Positions 9,199 to 19,088 of a stretch of DNA of 64,000 nt are shown piece by piece. How positions within the stretch are numbered: position 1 is the first letter of the stretch; every line of letters begins with the position of its first letter. Source of the stretch: Polaromonas sp. (GTDB lineage: Bacteria; Pseudomonadota; Gammaproteobacteria; Burkholderiales; Burkholderiaceae_C); NCBI GenBank assembly GCA_030655515.1, contig JAURVI010000035.1, positions 38,195 to 102,194 of the forward strand. The letters run 5' to 3'. Both the position numbers and the translations under genes were made by a program. The notes under the pieces are model-generated. The model saw only the letters and a program-made list of their open reading frames with translations, had not been told where the DNA came from and searched no databases.

Positions 9199-10737
9199 TC
9201 AGTGTGCCGCCTTGAGCGCCCGGCGGTACTGCACCGCTTCCGCCACATGCGTGACCTGCACCGCCTGCGCGCCGGCCAGGTCGGCAATGGTTCTGGCGAC
9301 CTTCAGGCAGCGGTGAATGCCGCGGCCTGACCAGCCCAGCCGCGCCGCGGCGGTATTTAAAAACTTCGCCGCGGCATCGTCGAGCTGGCACTGGGTGTCA
9401 ATGGCTTTTCCTTGAAGCGCCTGATTGCTGCTGCCCTGGCGGCCCAGCGCGCGCTCGCGCGCGGCGGCGACACGCTGGCGGATGCCGTCCGTGCTTTCGC
9501 CGGGTGGGGCATTGACCAGCTCGTCGGCTGTCAGCGCGCCCACTTCCACGTGCAGGTCAATGCGGTCCAGCAGCGGGCCGCTGAGTTTGCCCTGGTAACG
9601 CGAGACCTGATCCGGCGAGCAGCGGCAGGCACGCAGGCTGGAGCCGAGGTAGCCGCAGGGGCAGGGGTTCATCGCGCCGACCAGTTGAAAGCGCGCCGGA
9701 AACTCGGCGCGATGCGCCGCGCGCGAAATGGTGATGGTGCCCGACTCCAGCGGCTCGCGCAGCGCTTCGAGCGCGGCTCTCGGAAACTCCGGCAGCTCGT
9801 CAAGAAAAAGAACGCCCCGGTGCGCCAGGGAAATCTCCCCCGGCCGGGGCGGCGAACCGCCGCCGACGAGTGCCACGGCGCTTGCCGTATGGTGCGGCGA
9901 GCAGGTGGGCCGGACTGCCCACTGATCGAGCGAAAACCGGCCGCCCAGCGAGGCGATGGCGGCGCTTTCAAGCGCCTCTTCGGTGCTCATGGCCGGCAAC
10001 AGGCCGGCAAAACGCTGGGCCAGCATTGACTTGCCTGAGCCCGGCGCGCCCATCATCAACAGGCTGTGACCGCCGGCCGCGGCAATCTCCAGCGCCCGCT
10101 TGGCGGCGGCCTGGCCTTTGACATCGGCCAGATCGAGGTAGGGTGCGGGGTGCTGCCGCACGCTGGGGTGCATCCGGGTCCAGCCATCCATCGCTTCGGG
10201 GACGGCATCGCCGGGCAGAAACTGCCTGACCACATCGAGCAGGTGGCGGGCACGGTAGACCTCGGCATCCGGCACCAGCGCGGCTTCCTGGGCGCTGCCC
10301 TCGGGCAGCACCAGCTTGGGCTTGGCCTGGCGGGCGCCCGGAACCGGCAGCGCCAGACTCATGGCCAGCGCGCCGCGGATGGGGCGCAGCTCGCCGCCCA
10401 GTGACAGCTCGCCGGCAAACTCGTAGCCTTCCAGCTTGCGCGTGTCGATCTGGCCGCTGGCGGCCAGAATGCCCAGCGCGATCGGCAGGTCGAAACGGCC
10501 GGAGTCCTTGGGCAGGTCGGCCGGGGCCAGATTGACGGTGATGCGTTTGTTGCCGGGAAATTCCAGACCGGTGTTCTGAATGGCCGAGCGCACCCGCTCC
10601 CGCGCTTCCTTGACCTCGGTCTCCGCCAGTCCCACCAGCGTGAAACTCGGCAGTCCGTTGGCCAGATGCACTTCGACACACACCGGATGGGCTTGCATGC
10701 CGAGCAAGGCACGGCTTTGCACTAAAGATAAGTTCAT
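9199..10737 (-). CDS. comM: ComM/YifB family Mg-chelatase-like AAA+ ATPase
   Basis: ComM is a hexameric helicase that drives branch migration during integration of transforming DNA; homologues occur widely in non-competent bacteria as well. The 512-residue protein has the N-terminal ChlI-like domain (SFTLVGLAETEVKEARERVRS), Walker A GAPGSGKS at 230-237, Walker B FLDELPEF near 312, the MNPCPCGY zinc-like motif and the C-terminal Mg-chelatase domain. The start at 10737 is divergent from the porin-glnK-amtB operon, and the NtrC sites described below fall between them. Confidence 0.95.
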   Translation of the reverse strand: MNLSLVQSRALLGMQAHPVCVEVHLANGLPSFTLVGLAETEVKEARERVRSAIQNTGLEFPGNKRITVNLAPADLPKDSGRFDLPIALGILAASGQIDTRKLEGYEFAGELSLGGELRPIRGALAMSLALPVPGARQAKPKLVLPEGSAQEAALVPDAEVYRARHLLDVVRQFLPGDAVPEAMDGWTRMHPSVRQHPAPYLDLADVKGQAAAKRALEIAAAGGHSLLMMGAPGSGKSMLAQRFAGLLPAMSTEEALESAAIASLGGRFSLDQWAVRPTCSPHHTASAVALVGGGSPPRPGEISLAHRGVLFLDELPEFPRAALEALREPLESGTITISRAAHRAEFPARFQLVGAMNPCPCGYLGSSLRACRCSPDQVSRYQGKLSGPLLDRIDLHVEVGALTADELVNAPPGESTDGIRQRVAAARERALGRQGSSNQALQGKAIDTQCQLDDAAAKFLNTAAARLGWSGRGIHRCLKVARTIADLAGAQAVQVTHVAEAVQYRRALKAAH

Positions 10738-10754
10738 GGCCTGTTTCTCCTTGA

Positions 10755-10846
10755 TGCACCATAACGGAGCAGATGTTTTGCGTTAATGTGGTGCATTTCT
10801 TGTATTTCTTGTATTTATTTCCGTGCAAGTTTGGCACGCTCCATGC
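10755..10846 (+). promoter_or_regulatory. Two NtrC sites and a sigma-54 promoter for porin-glnK-amtB
   Basis: TGCACCATAACGGAGCA (10755-10771) matches the NtrC palindrome TGCACC-N5-GGTGCA at 11 of 12 positions. TGCGTTAATGTGGTGCA (10779-10795) matches at 9 of 12. Their centres are 24 bases apart. Downstream, TTGGCACGCTCCATGCT has GG at 10833-10834, exactly ten bases, then GC at 10845-10846, the sigma-54 -24/-12 signature. Transcription would start near 10858, 27 bases before ATG 10885, placing the enhancers at about -95 and -71. This indicates induction under nitrogen limitation. Confidence 0.8.
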
Positions 10847-10884
10847 TAAGTAACCGCGTCGTCAACTTTACTACCGGAGAACTT

Positions 10885-11718
10885 ATGAAGCGTGCAACAA
10901 AATCTGCCCTCGTCCTGTCTACTTTGATGGCGGCTACCGCAGCCATGGCGCAAGCCAAAGCGCCGGAGCCTGACTCCACCCTGTCGTACAACGTGGGCGT
11001 TGTCTCTGATTACCGTTTTCGCGGCATTCGGCAGACCTCGGGCAAGCCTGCTGTCCAGGGGGGTGTGGATTTCGCGCACAAAAGCGGCTTTTACCTCGGT
11101 GCCTGGGGCTCCAATGTCAAGTGGGTCAAGGAAGTCAACGGCGCGACCAAGGGCTCTTATGAAGTCGATCTGTACGGCGGCTACAAAGGTGCAATCACCC
11201 CCAGCCTGAATTATGACCTCGGCATCATCACCTACCAGTACCCGGGCAACAATTCGGGCGTGGCCAACGCGACCTATACCAATGCCGTCGCAGCCGGCGC
11301 CTATGGCAACGCCAGCACCACGGAATATTATGGCGCGCTGACCTATGGCGTTGCGACGCTGAAATACAGCCGCAGCGCCGGGCGGTTCCTGGGCAACCTG
11401 AACAGCTCGGGCAGCAGTTACCTGGACCTCAGTGCCAACTTCGACCTGGGCAATGGCTTTACCCTGACGCCGCACCTGGGCCACCAGCGTGTCCGGAACC
11501 AGAACAACACCAATGCCATCACGGGCGAAGTCAAAACCGGCAACGCCGCCAACTACACGGACTACGCGCTGACGCTTGCCAAAGACCTGGGCAACGGCCT
11601 GACGGTCAGCGCCACCGCCATGGACACGAACGCCAAAAAAGGCGGCTTTTACACCGACCTGAAGAACAAATTCATTGCTGACAGCGCCTTCGTGGTCGGT
11701 CTGAAATACACCTTCTGA
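10885..11718 (+). CDS. TorF-family putative outer-membrane porin
   Basis: A 277-residue protein with a cleavable signal peptide ending at AMAQA (about residue 21) and a mature chain built of alternating amphipathic beta strands, closing with a C-terminal aromatic residue (GLKYTF) as outer-membrane barrels do. The segment YNVGVVSDYRFRGIRQT is typical of the TorF/TIGR02001 group. ATG 10885 has GGAGA at 10876-10880. The gene sits directly behind a sigma-54 promoter and 27 bases ahead of glnK, so it is probably made under nitrogen limitation and may let small nitrogen compounds cross the outer membrane. The substrate is unproven. Confidence 0.85.
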   Translation: MKRATKSALVLSTLMAATAAMAQAKAPEPDSTLSYNVGVVSDYRFRGIRQTSGKPAVQGGVDFAHKSGFYLGAWGSNVKWVKEVNGATKGSYEVDLYGGYKGAITPSLNYDLGIITYQYPGNNSGVANATYTNAVAAGAYGNASTTEYYGALTYGVATLKYSRSAGRFLGNLNSSGSSYLDLSANFDLGNGFTLTPHLGHQRVRNQNNTNAITGEVKTGNAANYTDYALTLAKDLGNGLTVSATAMDTNAKKGGFYTDLKNKFIADSAFVVGLKYTF

Positions 11719-11736
11719 ACAACGTTCCACTTTTGA

Positions 11737-12084
<348 letters not shown>

Positions 12085-12112
12085 GGCGCAAACCCCTAAA
12101 GAGAACACCCCT

Positions 12113-13633
12113 ATGAAAAAACTACTTGCCTCCTTGGCCTTGGGTCTCAGTCTGCTCACCGGTGCTGCTGCCGTGCTGGCACAGGCACCCGCCGCCTCCG
12201 AAACCGCGGCACCGGCGGCTGCCGCCCCTGCCGCCTCCGCCACCCCTGCCGCCGTGGCTGCACCGGTTGCCGCTATCGCTGCCGCCGCGCCGGCCCCGGT
12301 CCCCAACAAGGGCGACACCGCCTGGATGATGGTCTCGACCTTGCTCGTCATCCTGATGACCATTCCCGGCCTGGCCTTGTTCTACGGCGGCCTGGTGCGC
12401 AGCAAAAACATGTTGTCGGTGCTGATGCAGGTCATGGTCACCTTCTCGATGATCGTGGTGCTGTGGTTCATCTACGGCTACAGCCTGGCCTTCACCGAAG
12501 GCAATGCCTTTTTTGGCGGATTCGACCGGCTGTTCATGAAGGGTGTCTGGGACAACGTCGCCGGCACCTTTGCCAACGGTGCGACCTTCAGCAAGGGCGT
12601 TGTGATTCCTGAAATCGTTTTTGCAGCCTTCCAGGCTACTTTTGCCGCCATCACCTGCACGCTGATCGTCGGCGCGTTTGCCGAACGCATCAAGTTTGCC
12701 GCCGTGCTGATGTTCATGGTCCTGTGGTTCACCTTCAGCTATGCGCCGATGGCGCACATGGTGTGGTTCTGGATGGGTCCCGACGCCTACACGGCCAAGG
12801 AAGTGGCCGATGCCATGAGCGCCAAAGCCGGCTACATCTGGCAGTCGGGGGCGCTTGATTTTGCCGGCGGCACGGTGGTGCATATCAACGCCGCCATGGC
12901 CGGCCTGGTCGGTGCCTACATGGTGGGCAAGCGCATCGGCTACGGCAAGGAAGCCATGGCGCCGCACAGCCTGACACTGACCATGGTCGGTGCGGCCTTG
13001 CTGTGGGTCGGCTGGTTTGGTTTCAATGCGGGTTCTGCGTTGGAAGCCAATGGTTTTGCGGCGCTGGCCTTCATCAACACCTTCGGCGCCACCGCCGCGG
13101 CCGTGCTGGCCTGGTGTGTCGGCGAAGCACTGATGCGCGGCAAGGCGTCCATGCTGGGTGCGGCCTCCGGTGCGGTGGCCGGTCTGGTGGCGATCACGCC
13201 GGCGGCCGGCAACGTCGGCATCGGCGGCGGCCTGGTCATCGGGCTGGCCGCAGGTTTTGCCTGCCTCTGGGGTGTCAACGGGCTGAAGAAACTGCTGGGC
13301 GCGGACGACTCGCTCGACGTGTTCGGCGTGCATGGCATCGGCGGTATCCTGGGCGCCTTGCTGACCGGCGTGTTCAATTCCCCCAGCCTGGGCGGACCCG
13401 GCTATGTGGCCGACTGGGTCACGGCGACCATGGTGACGGCGGCGGACTACTCCATCGTTGCCCAGGTCTGGATACAGCTCAAGGCGGTTTTGATTACCAT
13501 CGTGTGGTCGGGTGTGGTGTCCTTCATCGCCTACAAGGTGGTGGACCTGACCATCGGTCTGCGAGTGAGTGAAGAAGACGAGCGCGAAGGCCTCGACATC
13601 ACCTCGCACGGCGAGACAGCCTACAGCCGTTAA
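12113..13633 (+). CDS. amtB: Ammonium transporter AmtB
   Basis: Trimeric inner-membrane ammonium channel. The 506-residue product has a signal peptide (MKKLLASLALGLSLLTGAAA), an Ala/Pro-rich spacer to about residue 64, then eleven predicted membrane helices starting near DTAWMMVSTLLVI. Family signatures are GLALFYGGLVRSKN, DFAGGTVVHINAAMAGLVGA and FGVHGIGGILGALLTG with the pore histidine. ATG 12113 is chosen because it gives the expected signal peptide and lies 28 bases after glnK. A strong terminator follows at 13674. Confidence 0.96.
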   Translation: MKKLLASLALGLSLLTGAAAVLAQAPAASETAAPAAAAPAASATPAAVAAPVAAIAAAAPAPVPNKGDTAWMMVSTLLVILMTIPGLALFYGGLVRSKNMLSVLMQVMVTFSMIVVLWFIYGYSLAFTEGNAFFGGFDRLFMKGVWDNVAGTFANGATFSKGVVIPEIVFAAFQATFAAITCTLIVGAFAERIKFAAVLMFMVLWFTFSYAPMAHMVWFWMGPDAYTAKEVADAMSAKAGYIWQSGALDFAGGTVVHINAAMAGLVGAYMVGKRIGYGKEAMAPHSLTLTMVGAALLWVGWFGFNAGSALEANGFAALAFINTFGATAAAVLAWCVGEALMRGKASMLGAASGAVAGLVAITPAAGNVGIGGGLVIGLAAGFACLWGVNGLKKLLGADDSLDVFGVHGIGGILGALLTGVFNSPSLGGPGYVADWVTATMVTAADYSIVAQVWIQLKAVLITIVWSGVVSFIAYKVVDLTIGLRVSEEDEREGLDITSHGETAYSR

Positions 13634-13673
13634 ATCAGTTGGGATAAATAGCGAGAGTCTCCTTTGAATGTTG

Positions 13674-13710
13674 GGCCCGCAAGAACCCCGGTTCTTGCGG
13701 GCCTTTTTTT
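13674..13710 (+). terminator. Rho-independent terminator of porin-glnK-amtB
   Basis: GGCCCGCAAGAACC (13674-13687) pairs with GGTTCTTGCGGGCC (13690-13703), leaving a tiny CC centre, and seven T residues follow (13704-13710). It lies 40 bases after the amtB stop and is among the clearest terminators in the window. Confidence 0.93.
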
Positions 13711-13926
13711 GTCCCGCTGAACCCGCCGCTTGCCAAGGCGTGCGAAGCGCAGCTTGCGGCACGGCATCGGGCGGATACTTGGTCCGATGCACAATGGCAG
13801 CAGGAGATCTGCCCATGAGCTGAAAAACAAGCGATTCGAACCGTACCCCTGGATGGCCTGGGCGCCCGTGTGTTGGCCAGGTGAATCAATGGGTGCATAG
13901 ATGAACAGTCGGACGGAGTGCGTGCA

Positions 13927-14853
13927 ATGAACTGGCAGACGGTGGTGGCGCAGCCCAGCGAATTGGGCGAATCGCCTTTCTGGCACCCGGACGAGCAGAT
14001 GCTTTACTGGGTGGATATCGCGGGCAAAAAAATCCATCGCAGCAATGGGCTCATGGGCACCGTGCAAAGCTGGGCCATGGCCGCTCCGCATGACGTGGAG
14101 CCGGGCTGCATCGCGCCTGCGCGCAGTGGCGGGCTCGTCATGGCTCTGCGCGATGGCATCTACCGTGCGCGGGCCTGGGGCGGTGCGCTGGAGAAGCTGG
14201 CTGACGCCGCGCACGACCCGCGAACCACCCGCTTTAACGACGGTAAATGTGATCCACTGGGCCGCTTCTGGGCCGGCACCCTCTACGAGCCGCGCGATGC
14301 GCGCAATGCGGCGCTGTATTGCCTGGACGTCAGGGGTGGCCGCGCGCCACTGTTGGAACACATGGCTGGCGACGCCACCGTGGGCAACGGCCTGGCCTGG
14401 TCGGGCGACTGTAAAACCCTGTACTGGGCCGACACGACCGCCCATGTCATCCATGCCTGGGACTGGGACGCCACCGGCAACACCCTGGTCCGGCAGCGCG
14501 TGTTCCGGCAATTCCCGCCCAAGCCCCCCGGCTGGCATGCCGGCATGCCGGGTTATGGTGGACGGCCCGACGGCGCGGCGGTGGACAGCGAAGGCAACTA
14601 CTGGGTGGCCATGTACGAGGGCCGGCGCGTGCTCAAGCTGTCCCCTGGCGGTGAGCTGCTGGCCGCTATTGCCACGCCGGTGCCGTGCCCGACCATGGTA
14701 TGTTTTGGCGGCGACGACCTGCAGACGCTGTACCTGACCACGGCCCGCCATGGCCGCCCGGCCGCGGAGCTTGAAGCGATGCCGCAGTCGGGCTGCGTGT
14801 TTGCCATGCGGGTGGACATATCCGGCTTGCCCGTCAACTTTTTCATGGACTGA
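13927..14853 (+). CDS. SMP-30/gluconolactonase family protein
   Basis: A 308-residue six-bladed beta-propeller of the SMP-30/regucalcin type, which are metal-dependent lactonases acting on sugar lactones. Motifs are the N-terminal ELGESPFWHPDEQMLYWVDI (metal-binding Glu), FNDGKCDPLGRFWAGT, NGLAWSGDCKTLYWADT and PDGAAVDSEGNYWVAMY, which supply the usual Glu, Asn and Asp ligands. ATG 13927 is preferred to GTG 13918, since GGAG lies about ten bases before it. The next gene, glcE, starts 93 bases on. A shared role with glycolate oxidation is possible but not demonstrated, and the substrate is unknown. Confidence 0.87.
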   Translation: MNWQTVVAQPSELGESPFWHPDEQMLYWVDIAGKKIHRSNGLMGTVQSWAMAAPHDVEPGCIAPARSGGLVMALRDGIYRARAWGGALEKLADAAHDPRTTRFNDGKCDPLGRFWAGTLYEPRDARNAALYCLDVRGGRAPLLEHMAGDATVGNGLAWSGDCKTLYWADTTAHVIHAWDWDATGNTLVRQRVFRQFPPKPPGWHAGMPGYGGRPDGAAVDSEGNYWVAMYEGRRVLKLSPGGELLAAIATPVPCPTMVCFGGDDLQTLYLTTARHGRPAAELEAMPQSGCVFAMRVDISGLPVNFFMD

Positions 14854-14945
14854 CGCTCGCCGTCTCGCACTGCCGTGCTGCTGCAAAAAAATCCCCGTTC
14901 GAAAAATCAAACCGCGCCAGTCTGCGCGCCCTTACCATCAAGGCC

Positions 14946-16043
14946 ATGGATTCAGCGCTTCAATTGATCACCGACCGGGTGCGGGCGGCAGCGGCCGACG
15001 GCACTGCCTTGCGAATTCGCGGCAGTGGCAGCAAGGATTTTTACGGCGAACCCGCCGTGGGGGAACTGCTGGAAACAGCGCCGCTGAGAGGCATCACCAG
15101 CTACGAACCCACCGAACTGGTGGTGACGGCGCGGGCCGGCACCCCCCTGGCTGAACTGGAAGCCGTGCTGGCCGAACGCGGCCAGTGCCTGCCCTTCGAG
15201 CCGCCGCACTTTGGGCCGGGGACAACCGTGGGGGGCATGGTCGCTGCCGGCCTGAGCGGCCCGGCGCGCGCCAGTGTGGGTGCCGTGCGTGACTATGTGC
15301 TGGGCGTGACCCTGCTCAACGGCAAGGGTGAGTTGCTCACCTTCGGTGGCCAGGTCATGAAGAACGTGGCGGGCTACGACGTTTCCCGGCTGATGGTCGG
15401 CTCGCTCGGCACCCTGGGTTTGATTGCCGAGGTCAGCCTCAAGGTGCTGCCGATGGCGCCTGGCGAGGCCACGCTGAAGTTCGAGATGAGCCAGGCACAG
15501 GCGCTGGCGCAGCTCAATCGCTGGGGCGGGCTGCCGCTGCCGCTCAATGCCAGTTGCTGGGTGATGGATGCGGGTGTGCCCGCGCTTTACCTGCGCTTGC
15601 GCGGCGCCGTCGCGGCGGTGGATGCCGCCTGCCAGTCGCTGGGCGGCGAGCGCCAGGACAACGCGGCGGCGGCGCCCGACTGGACCCTGTGCCGCGACCA
15701 GCAACTGCCCTGGTTCCTGGAGCGGGGAAAGCGGGACCTGTGGCGCCTGTCCGTGCCGCAAACCGCGCCGGTGCTGGACCTGCCGGAGCCGCCTATTGTC
15801 GAATGGCATGGGGGATTGCGCTGGGTGCGCTCGGCGCCCGAAGATGCGCTACGCCTGCGCGAAGTCGCCGCCGGTGTGGGTGGGCACGCCACGCTTTTTA
15901 TGGCTGGCAGCGCCCGTCCGCCTGGAGCTGAAGGCAGATTTGATGCCTTGAAACCGCCGCTGGACCGGATTCACCGGGAACTCAAGCGCCAGTTCGATCC
16001 GTCCGGCATTTTCAACCGCGGCCGCCTTTACCCCGACTTCTGA
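14946..16043 (+). CDS. glcE: Glycolate oxidase, FAD-binding subunit GlcE
   Basis: GlcE is one of three subunits (GlcD, GlcE, GlcF) of the membrane-associated enzyme that oxidises glycolate to glyoxylate. The 365-residue protein has the FAD-binding type 4 fold: VVTARAGTPLAELEAVLAE, the PPHFGPGTTVGGMVAAGLSG flavin loop and GGQVMKNVAGYDVSRL. It overlaps glcF by one base (TGATG, 16041-16045), indicating coupled translation. The usual upstream partner glcD is not present here; an SMP-30 gene occupies that position. Confidence 0.93.
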   Translation: MDSALQLITDRVRAAAADGTALRIRGSGSKDFYGEPAVGELLETAPLRGITSYEPTELVVTARAGTPLAELEAVLAERGQCLPFEPPHFGPGTTVGGMVAAGLSGPARASVGAVRDYVLGVTLLNGKGELLTFGGQVMKNVAGYDVSRLMVGSLGTLGLIAEVSLKVLPMAPGEATLKFEMSQAQALAQLNRWGGLPLPLNASCWVMDAGVPALYLRLRGAVAAVDAACQSLGGERQDNAAAAPDWTLCRDQQLPWFLERGKRDLWRLSVPQTAPVLDLPEPPIVEWHGGLRWVRSAPEDALRLREVAAGVGGHATLFMAGSARPPGAEGRFDALKPPLDRIHRELKRQFDPSGIFNRGRLYPDF

Positions 16044-17290
16044 TGCAAACCCATCTTTCCCCCGAATTCAAAAACAGCGCCGACGGCCAGGCCGCCGAGG
16101 CGATCCTGCGCAAGTGTGTGCATTGCGGCTTTTGCACCGCCACCTGCCCCACCTACCAGTTGCTCGGCGATGAGCTCGACGGACCGCGGGGCCGCATCTA
16201 CCTGATCAAGCAGGTGCTGGAGGGCGACATGCCCACGCGCAAAACCCAACTGCACCTGGACCGCTGCCTGACCTGCCGCAACTGCGAGACCACCTGTCCC
16301 AGCGGCGTGCAATACGGCCACCTTGTGGATATCGGCCGCAAGCTGGTCGATGAGCGGGTGCCGCGCCCGGCCGGTGAGCGCGCCCTGCGCTGGGCGCTCA
16401 AGGAGGGCTTGCCTTCACCGCTGTTTGCGCCGGCCATGAAGCTTGGCCAACTGGTGCGCGGCCTGCTGCCCGCCACGCTCAAAAACAAGGTGCCGGCGCG
16501 ACAGGGTGCCGGGGCCTGGCCCACGCGCGAACATGCGCGCAAGGTGCTCATGCTGGCCGGCTGCGTGCAACCCGCCATGATGCCCAACATCAACAGTGCC
16601 ACGGCCCGTGTACTTGATGCCGCGGGCATCCAGACCGTGGTGGCGGCCAAGGCGGGCTGCTGCGGCGCCGTCAAGTTTCACCTGAACGACCAGATGGGGG
16701 GCAAGGCCGAGATGCGCGCCAACATCGACGCCTGGTGGCCTCATGTGGAAGTCGAAGCGCCAAACGCCGCTGGCGGCGTGGAGGCCATCATCATGAACGC
16801 CTCGGGCTGCGGCGTCACCGTCAAGGAGTACGGCCACATTCTCAAAGACGACCCGGTCTACGCCGCCAAGGCGGCACGCATCAGCGAGCTCACCCAAGAC
16901 CTCAGCGAATGGTTGCCTGAACTGGCCGAGAAATTGCGCGGCAAAGTGTCAGCCAAAACGGGCCCGTTGGCGCTCCACCCGCCCTGCACCCTGCAGCACG
17001 GCCAGCAACTGCGCGGCGGTATCGAGCGGCACCTCGGTGCCCTGGGCTTCAGCGTCAAGGTGGCCAACAACGAGTCACACTTGTGTTGCGGCTCGGCCGG
17101 TACCTACTCGGTACTCAACCCCGAGATCGCCTGCCAGTTGCGAGACCGCAAGCTGGAGGCTTTGGGCGAGCTGCAGCCCGAGGTGATTGTCAGCGCCAAC
17201 ATCGGCTGCATCACCCATCTGCAAAGCGGTACCGGCACACCCGTGCGGCACTGGGTTGAGGTGCTGGATGAGGCGCTGGCAAAGTCATAG
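16043..17290 (+). CDS. glcF: Glycolate oxidase, iron-sulfur subunit GlcF
   Basis: GlcF passes electrons from the flavin subunits to the quinone pool. The 415-residue protein has two 4Fe-4S motifs, CVHCGFCTATCP (Cys25/28/31/35) and CLTCRNCETTCP (Cys75/78/81/85), followed by two CCG domains with AGCVQPAMMP, AGCCGAVKFHL and SHLCCGSAGTYS. Length and domain order are normal. The start at 16043 sits in the glcE stop. It converges on lipA with 55 bases between the stops. Confidence 0.94.
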   Translation: MQTHLSPEFKNSADGQAAEAILRKCVHCGFCTATCPTYQLLGDELDGPRGRIYLIKQVLEGDMPTRKTQLHLDRCLTCRNCETTCPSGVQYGHLVDIGRKLVDERVPRPAGERALRWALKEGLPSPLFAPAMKLGQLVRGLLPATLKNKVPARQGAGAWPTREHARKVLMLAGCVQPAMMPNINSATARVLDAAGIQTVVAAKAGCCGAVKFHLNDQMGGKAEMRANIDAWWPHVEVEAPNAAGGVEAIIMNASGCGVTVKEYGHILKDDPVYAAKAARISELTQDLSEWLPELAEKLRGKVSAKTGPLALHPPCTLQHGQQLRGGIERHLGALGFSVKVANNESHLCCGSAGTYSVLNPEIACQLRDRKLEALGELQPEVIVSANIGCITHLQSGTGTPVRHWVEVLDEALAKS

Positions 17291-17345
17291 ACCGCAGGCC
17301 TGAAGATTCTGGGCCTTTTCCCGCAAAGCAACGCAAGGCCTGTGG

Positions 17346-18356
17346 CTACATGCAGCGTTTGTCAGCCACGCCGGCACCGTGCGCCTGCTGGTCTGCGTGG
17401 TAAGAGCTGCGCACCATCGCACCCACGGCGGCGTGGCTAAAGCCCATGTTGCAGGCTTCTTGCTCGAACATCTTGAAGGTGTCGGGATGTACATAACGAC
17501 GCACCGGCAGGTGGCTGGTCGAGGGCGCGAGGTACTGGCCGATGGTCAGCATGTCGATGTGATGGGCGCGCATGTCGCGCATGACCTGCAGCACTTCCTC
17601 GTCGGTTTCGCCCAGACCGACCATGATGCCGCTCTTGGTCGGCACGTTGGGGTGCAGCGCCTTGAATTTTCTCAGGAGATCCAATGAAAAAAGGTAGTCG
17701 CTGCCGGGGCGCGCTTCCTTGTACAGGCGCGCCGTGGTTTCCAGGTTGTGGTTCATCACGTCGGGCGGCGCCGCTTTGAGGATTTCCAGCGCGCGGTCGT
17801 CGCGGCCGCGGAAGTCCGGCACCAGGATTTCGATCTGCGTCGCGGGCGACAACTCGCGGGTCTTGCGGATGCAGTCCACAAAATGCTGACTGCCGCCGTC
17901 GCGCAGGTCGTCGCGGTCCACGCTGGTGATCACCACGTATTTGAGCTTGAGCGCGGCAACGGTCCTGGCCAGGTTCTCGGGTTCGTTGGCATCCAGCGGG
18001 TCGGGCCGGCCGTGGCCCACATCACAAAACGGACAGCGGCGGGTGCATTTGTCACCCATGATCATGAAGGTCGCCGTGCCCTTGCCGAAACATTCGCCGA
18101 TGTTGGGGCAGCTCGCTTCTTCGCACACCGTGTTGAGCTTGTTCTCGCGCAGGATCTGCTTGATCTCATAAAAGCGCGTACCGGAGCTGCCGGCCTTGAC
18201 GCGAATCCAGTCGGGCTTTTTCAGCATCTCGCCCTGCACCACCTTGACGGGAATGCGCGACAGCTTGGCCGCCGCCTTTTGCTTGACCAGCGGGTTGTAG
18301 GCCTCCAGGCTCTGAATCTCGCGGACAACGGGGTTGGTGGCTTCGGGTGTATTCAT
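17346..18356 (-). CDS. lipA: Lipoyl synthase
   Basis: Radical-SAM enzyme that inserts two sulfur atoms into protein-bound octanoyl groups to form lipoate. The 336-residue product has the auxiliary cluster motif [12 protein letters not shown] (Cys78/83/89), the radical-SAM motif CTRRCPFC (Cys104/108/111) and the C-terminal RSSYHADQ serine motif that ligates the auxiliary cluster. It lies 24 bases downstream of lipB on the same strand, the standard lipB-lipA pair. Confidence 0.96.
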   Translation of the reverse strand: MNTPEATNPVVREIQSLEAYNPLVKQKAAAKLSRIPVKVVQGEMLKKPDWIRVKAGSSGTRFYEIKQILRENKLNTVCEEASCPNIGECFGKGTATFMIMGDKCTRRCPFCDVGHGRPDPLDANEPENLARTVAALKLKYVVITSVDRDDLRDGGSQHFVDCIRKTRELSPATQIEILVPDFRGRDDRALEILKAAPPDVMNHNLETTARLYKEARPGSDYLFSLDLLRKFKALHPNVPTKSGIMVGLGETDEEVLQVMRDMRAHHIDMLTIGQYLAPSTSHLPVRRYVHPDTFKMFEQEACNMGFSHAAVGAMVRSSYHADQQAHGAGVADKRCM

Positions 18357-18380
18357 GGTGTGCTTTGTGTTTCTGTCCGG

Positions 18381-19088
18381 TCAGGGCGCCAGGTAAGTGA
18401 CGAGCTTGTGGCCCAGCACGTCCGCGGCCTCCTGCCAGCTTGCCGATACCCCGATTGTAGAAAGGTCGGTGGTTTGCAGCCCGGCATAGCCGCAGGGGTT
18501 GATGCGCGAGAAGGGTTCGAGGTTCATCGCGACATTGAGCGCCATGCCGTGGTAAGTGCAGTTGCGGCTGACCTTGATGCCGAGCGCGGCGATCTTGCCC
18601 AGGCCGCGGAAAGGGTCGGCCGGGCTCTGCGGGCCGCTCAGCGCCGCGTGCGAGGCCGGGTCGTCCAGGCGGACGTAAATGCCGGGCGAGCCCGTCACGC
18701 GGTGCCCGGTCACGCCGAAATGCCCCAGCGTCCGGATGACGGCCTCTTCGATGCGGTAGACATATTCCTTGACGAAATAGCCGGCGCGATTCAGGTCGAT
18801 CAGCGGGTAGGCCACCACCTGGCCGGGGCCGTGATACGTGACCTGGCCGCCGCGGTCGGTTTGCACCACCGGAATGTTGCCGGGGGCCAGCACATGGTCA
18901 GGCTTGCCGGCCAGCCCCTGCGTGTACACCGGTAGATGCTCACAAATCCATAGCTGGTCGCGCATGGCCTGATTGGGCTGGAGGTCGATTTGGCTTGCAA
19001 CTTCCCGGCGACTGGCGGTGAAGGCCTGCATGGCCGCATAGGTGGGCAGGTAGTCGACCCGGCCCAGGACGCGGACTTCCATGCTCAT
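18381..19088 (-). CDS. lipB: Octanoyltransferase
   Basis: LipB moves octanoate from acyl carrier protein to lipoyl domains, supplying the LipA substrate. The 235-residue protein has [35 protein letters not shown] and the catalytic cysteine in INPCGYAG. The frame stays open upstream to 19184, but conservation begins near [12 protein letters not shown] 19088 (MSMEVRV) overlaps the res stop by four bases (ATGA, 19085-19088); ATG 19082 is the alternative. In relatives lipB follows ybeD; here the restriction island separates them. Confidence 0.93.
   Translation of the reverse strand: MSMEVRVLGRVDYLPTYAAMQAFTASRREVASQIDLQPNQAMRDQLWICEHLPVYTQGLAGKPDHVLAPGNIPVVQTDRGGQVTYHGPGQVVAYPLIDLNRAGYFVKEYVYRIEEAVIRTLGHFGVTGHRVTGSPGIYVRLDDPASHAALSGPQSPADPFRGLGKIAALGIKVSRNCTYHGMALNVAMNLEPFSRINPCGYAGLQTTDLSTIGVSASWQEAADVLGHKLVTYLAP

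Noticed and set aside
17291..17345. Possible terminator AGGCC...GGCCT between glcF and lipA
   Set aside because: Stem of only five or six pairs with a long loop and a weak T-run; not strong enough to call.
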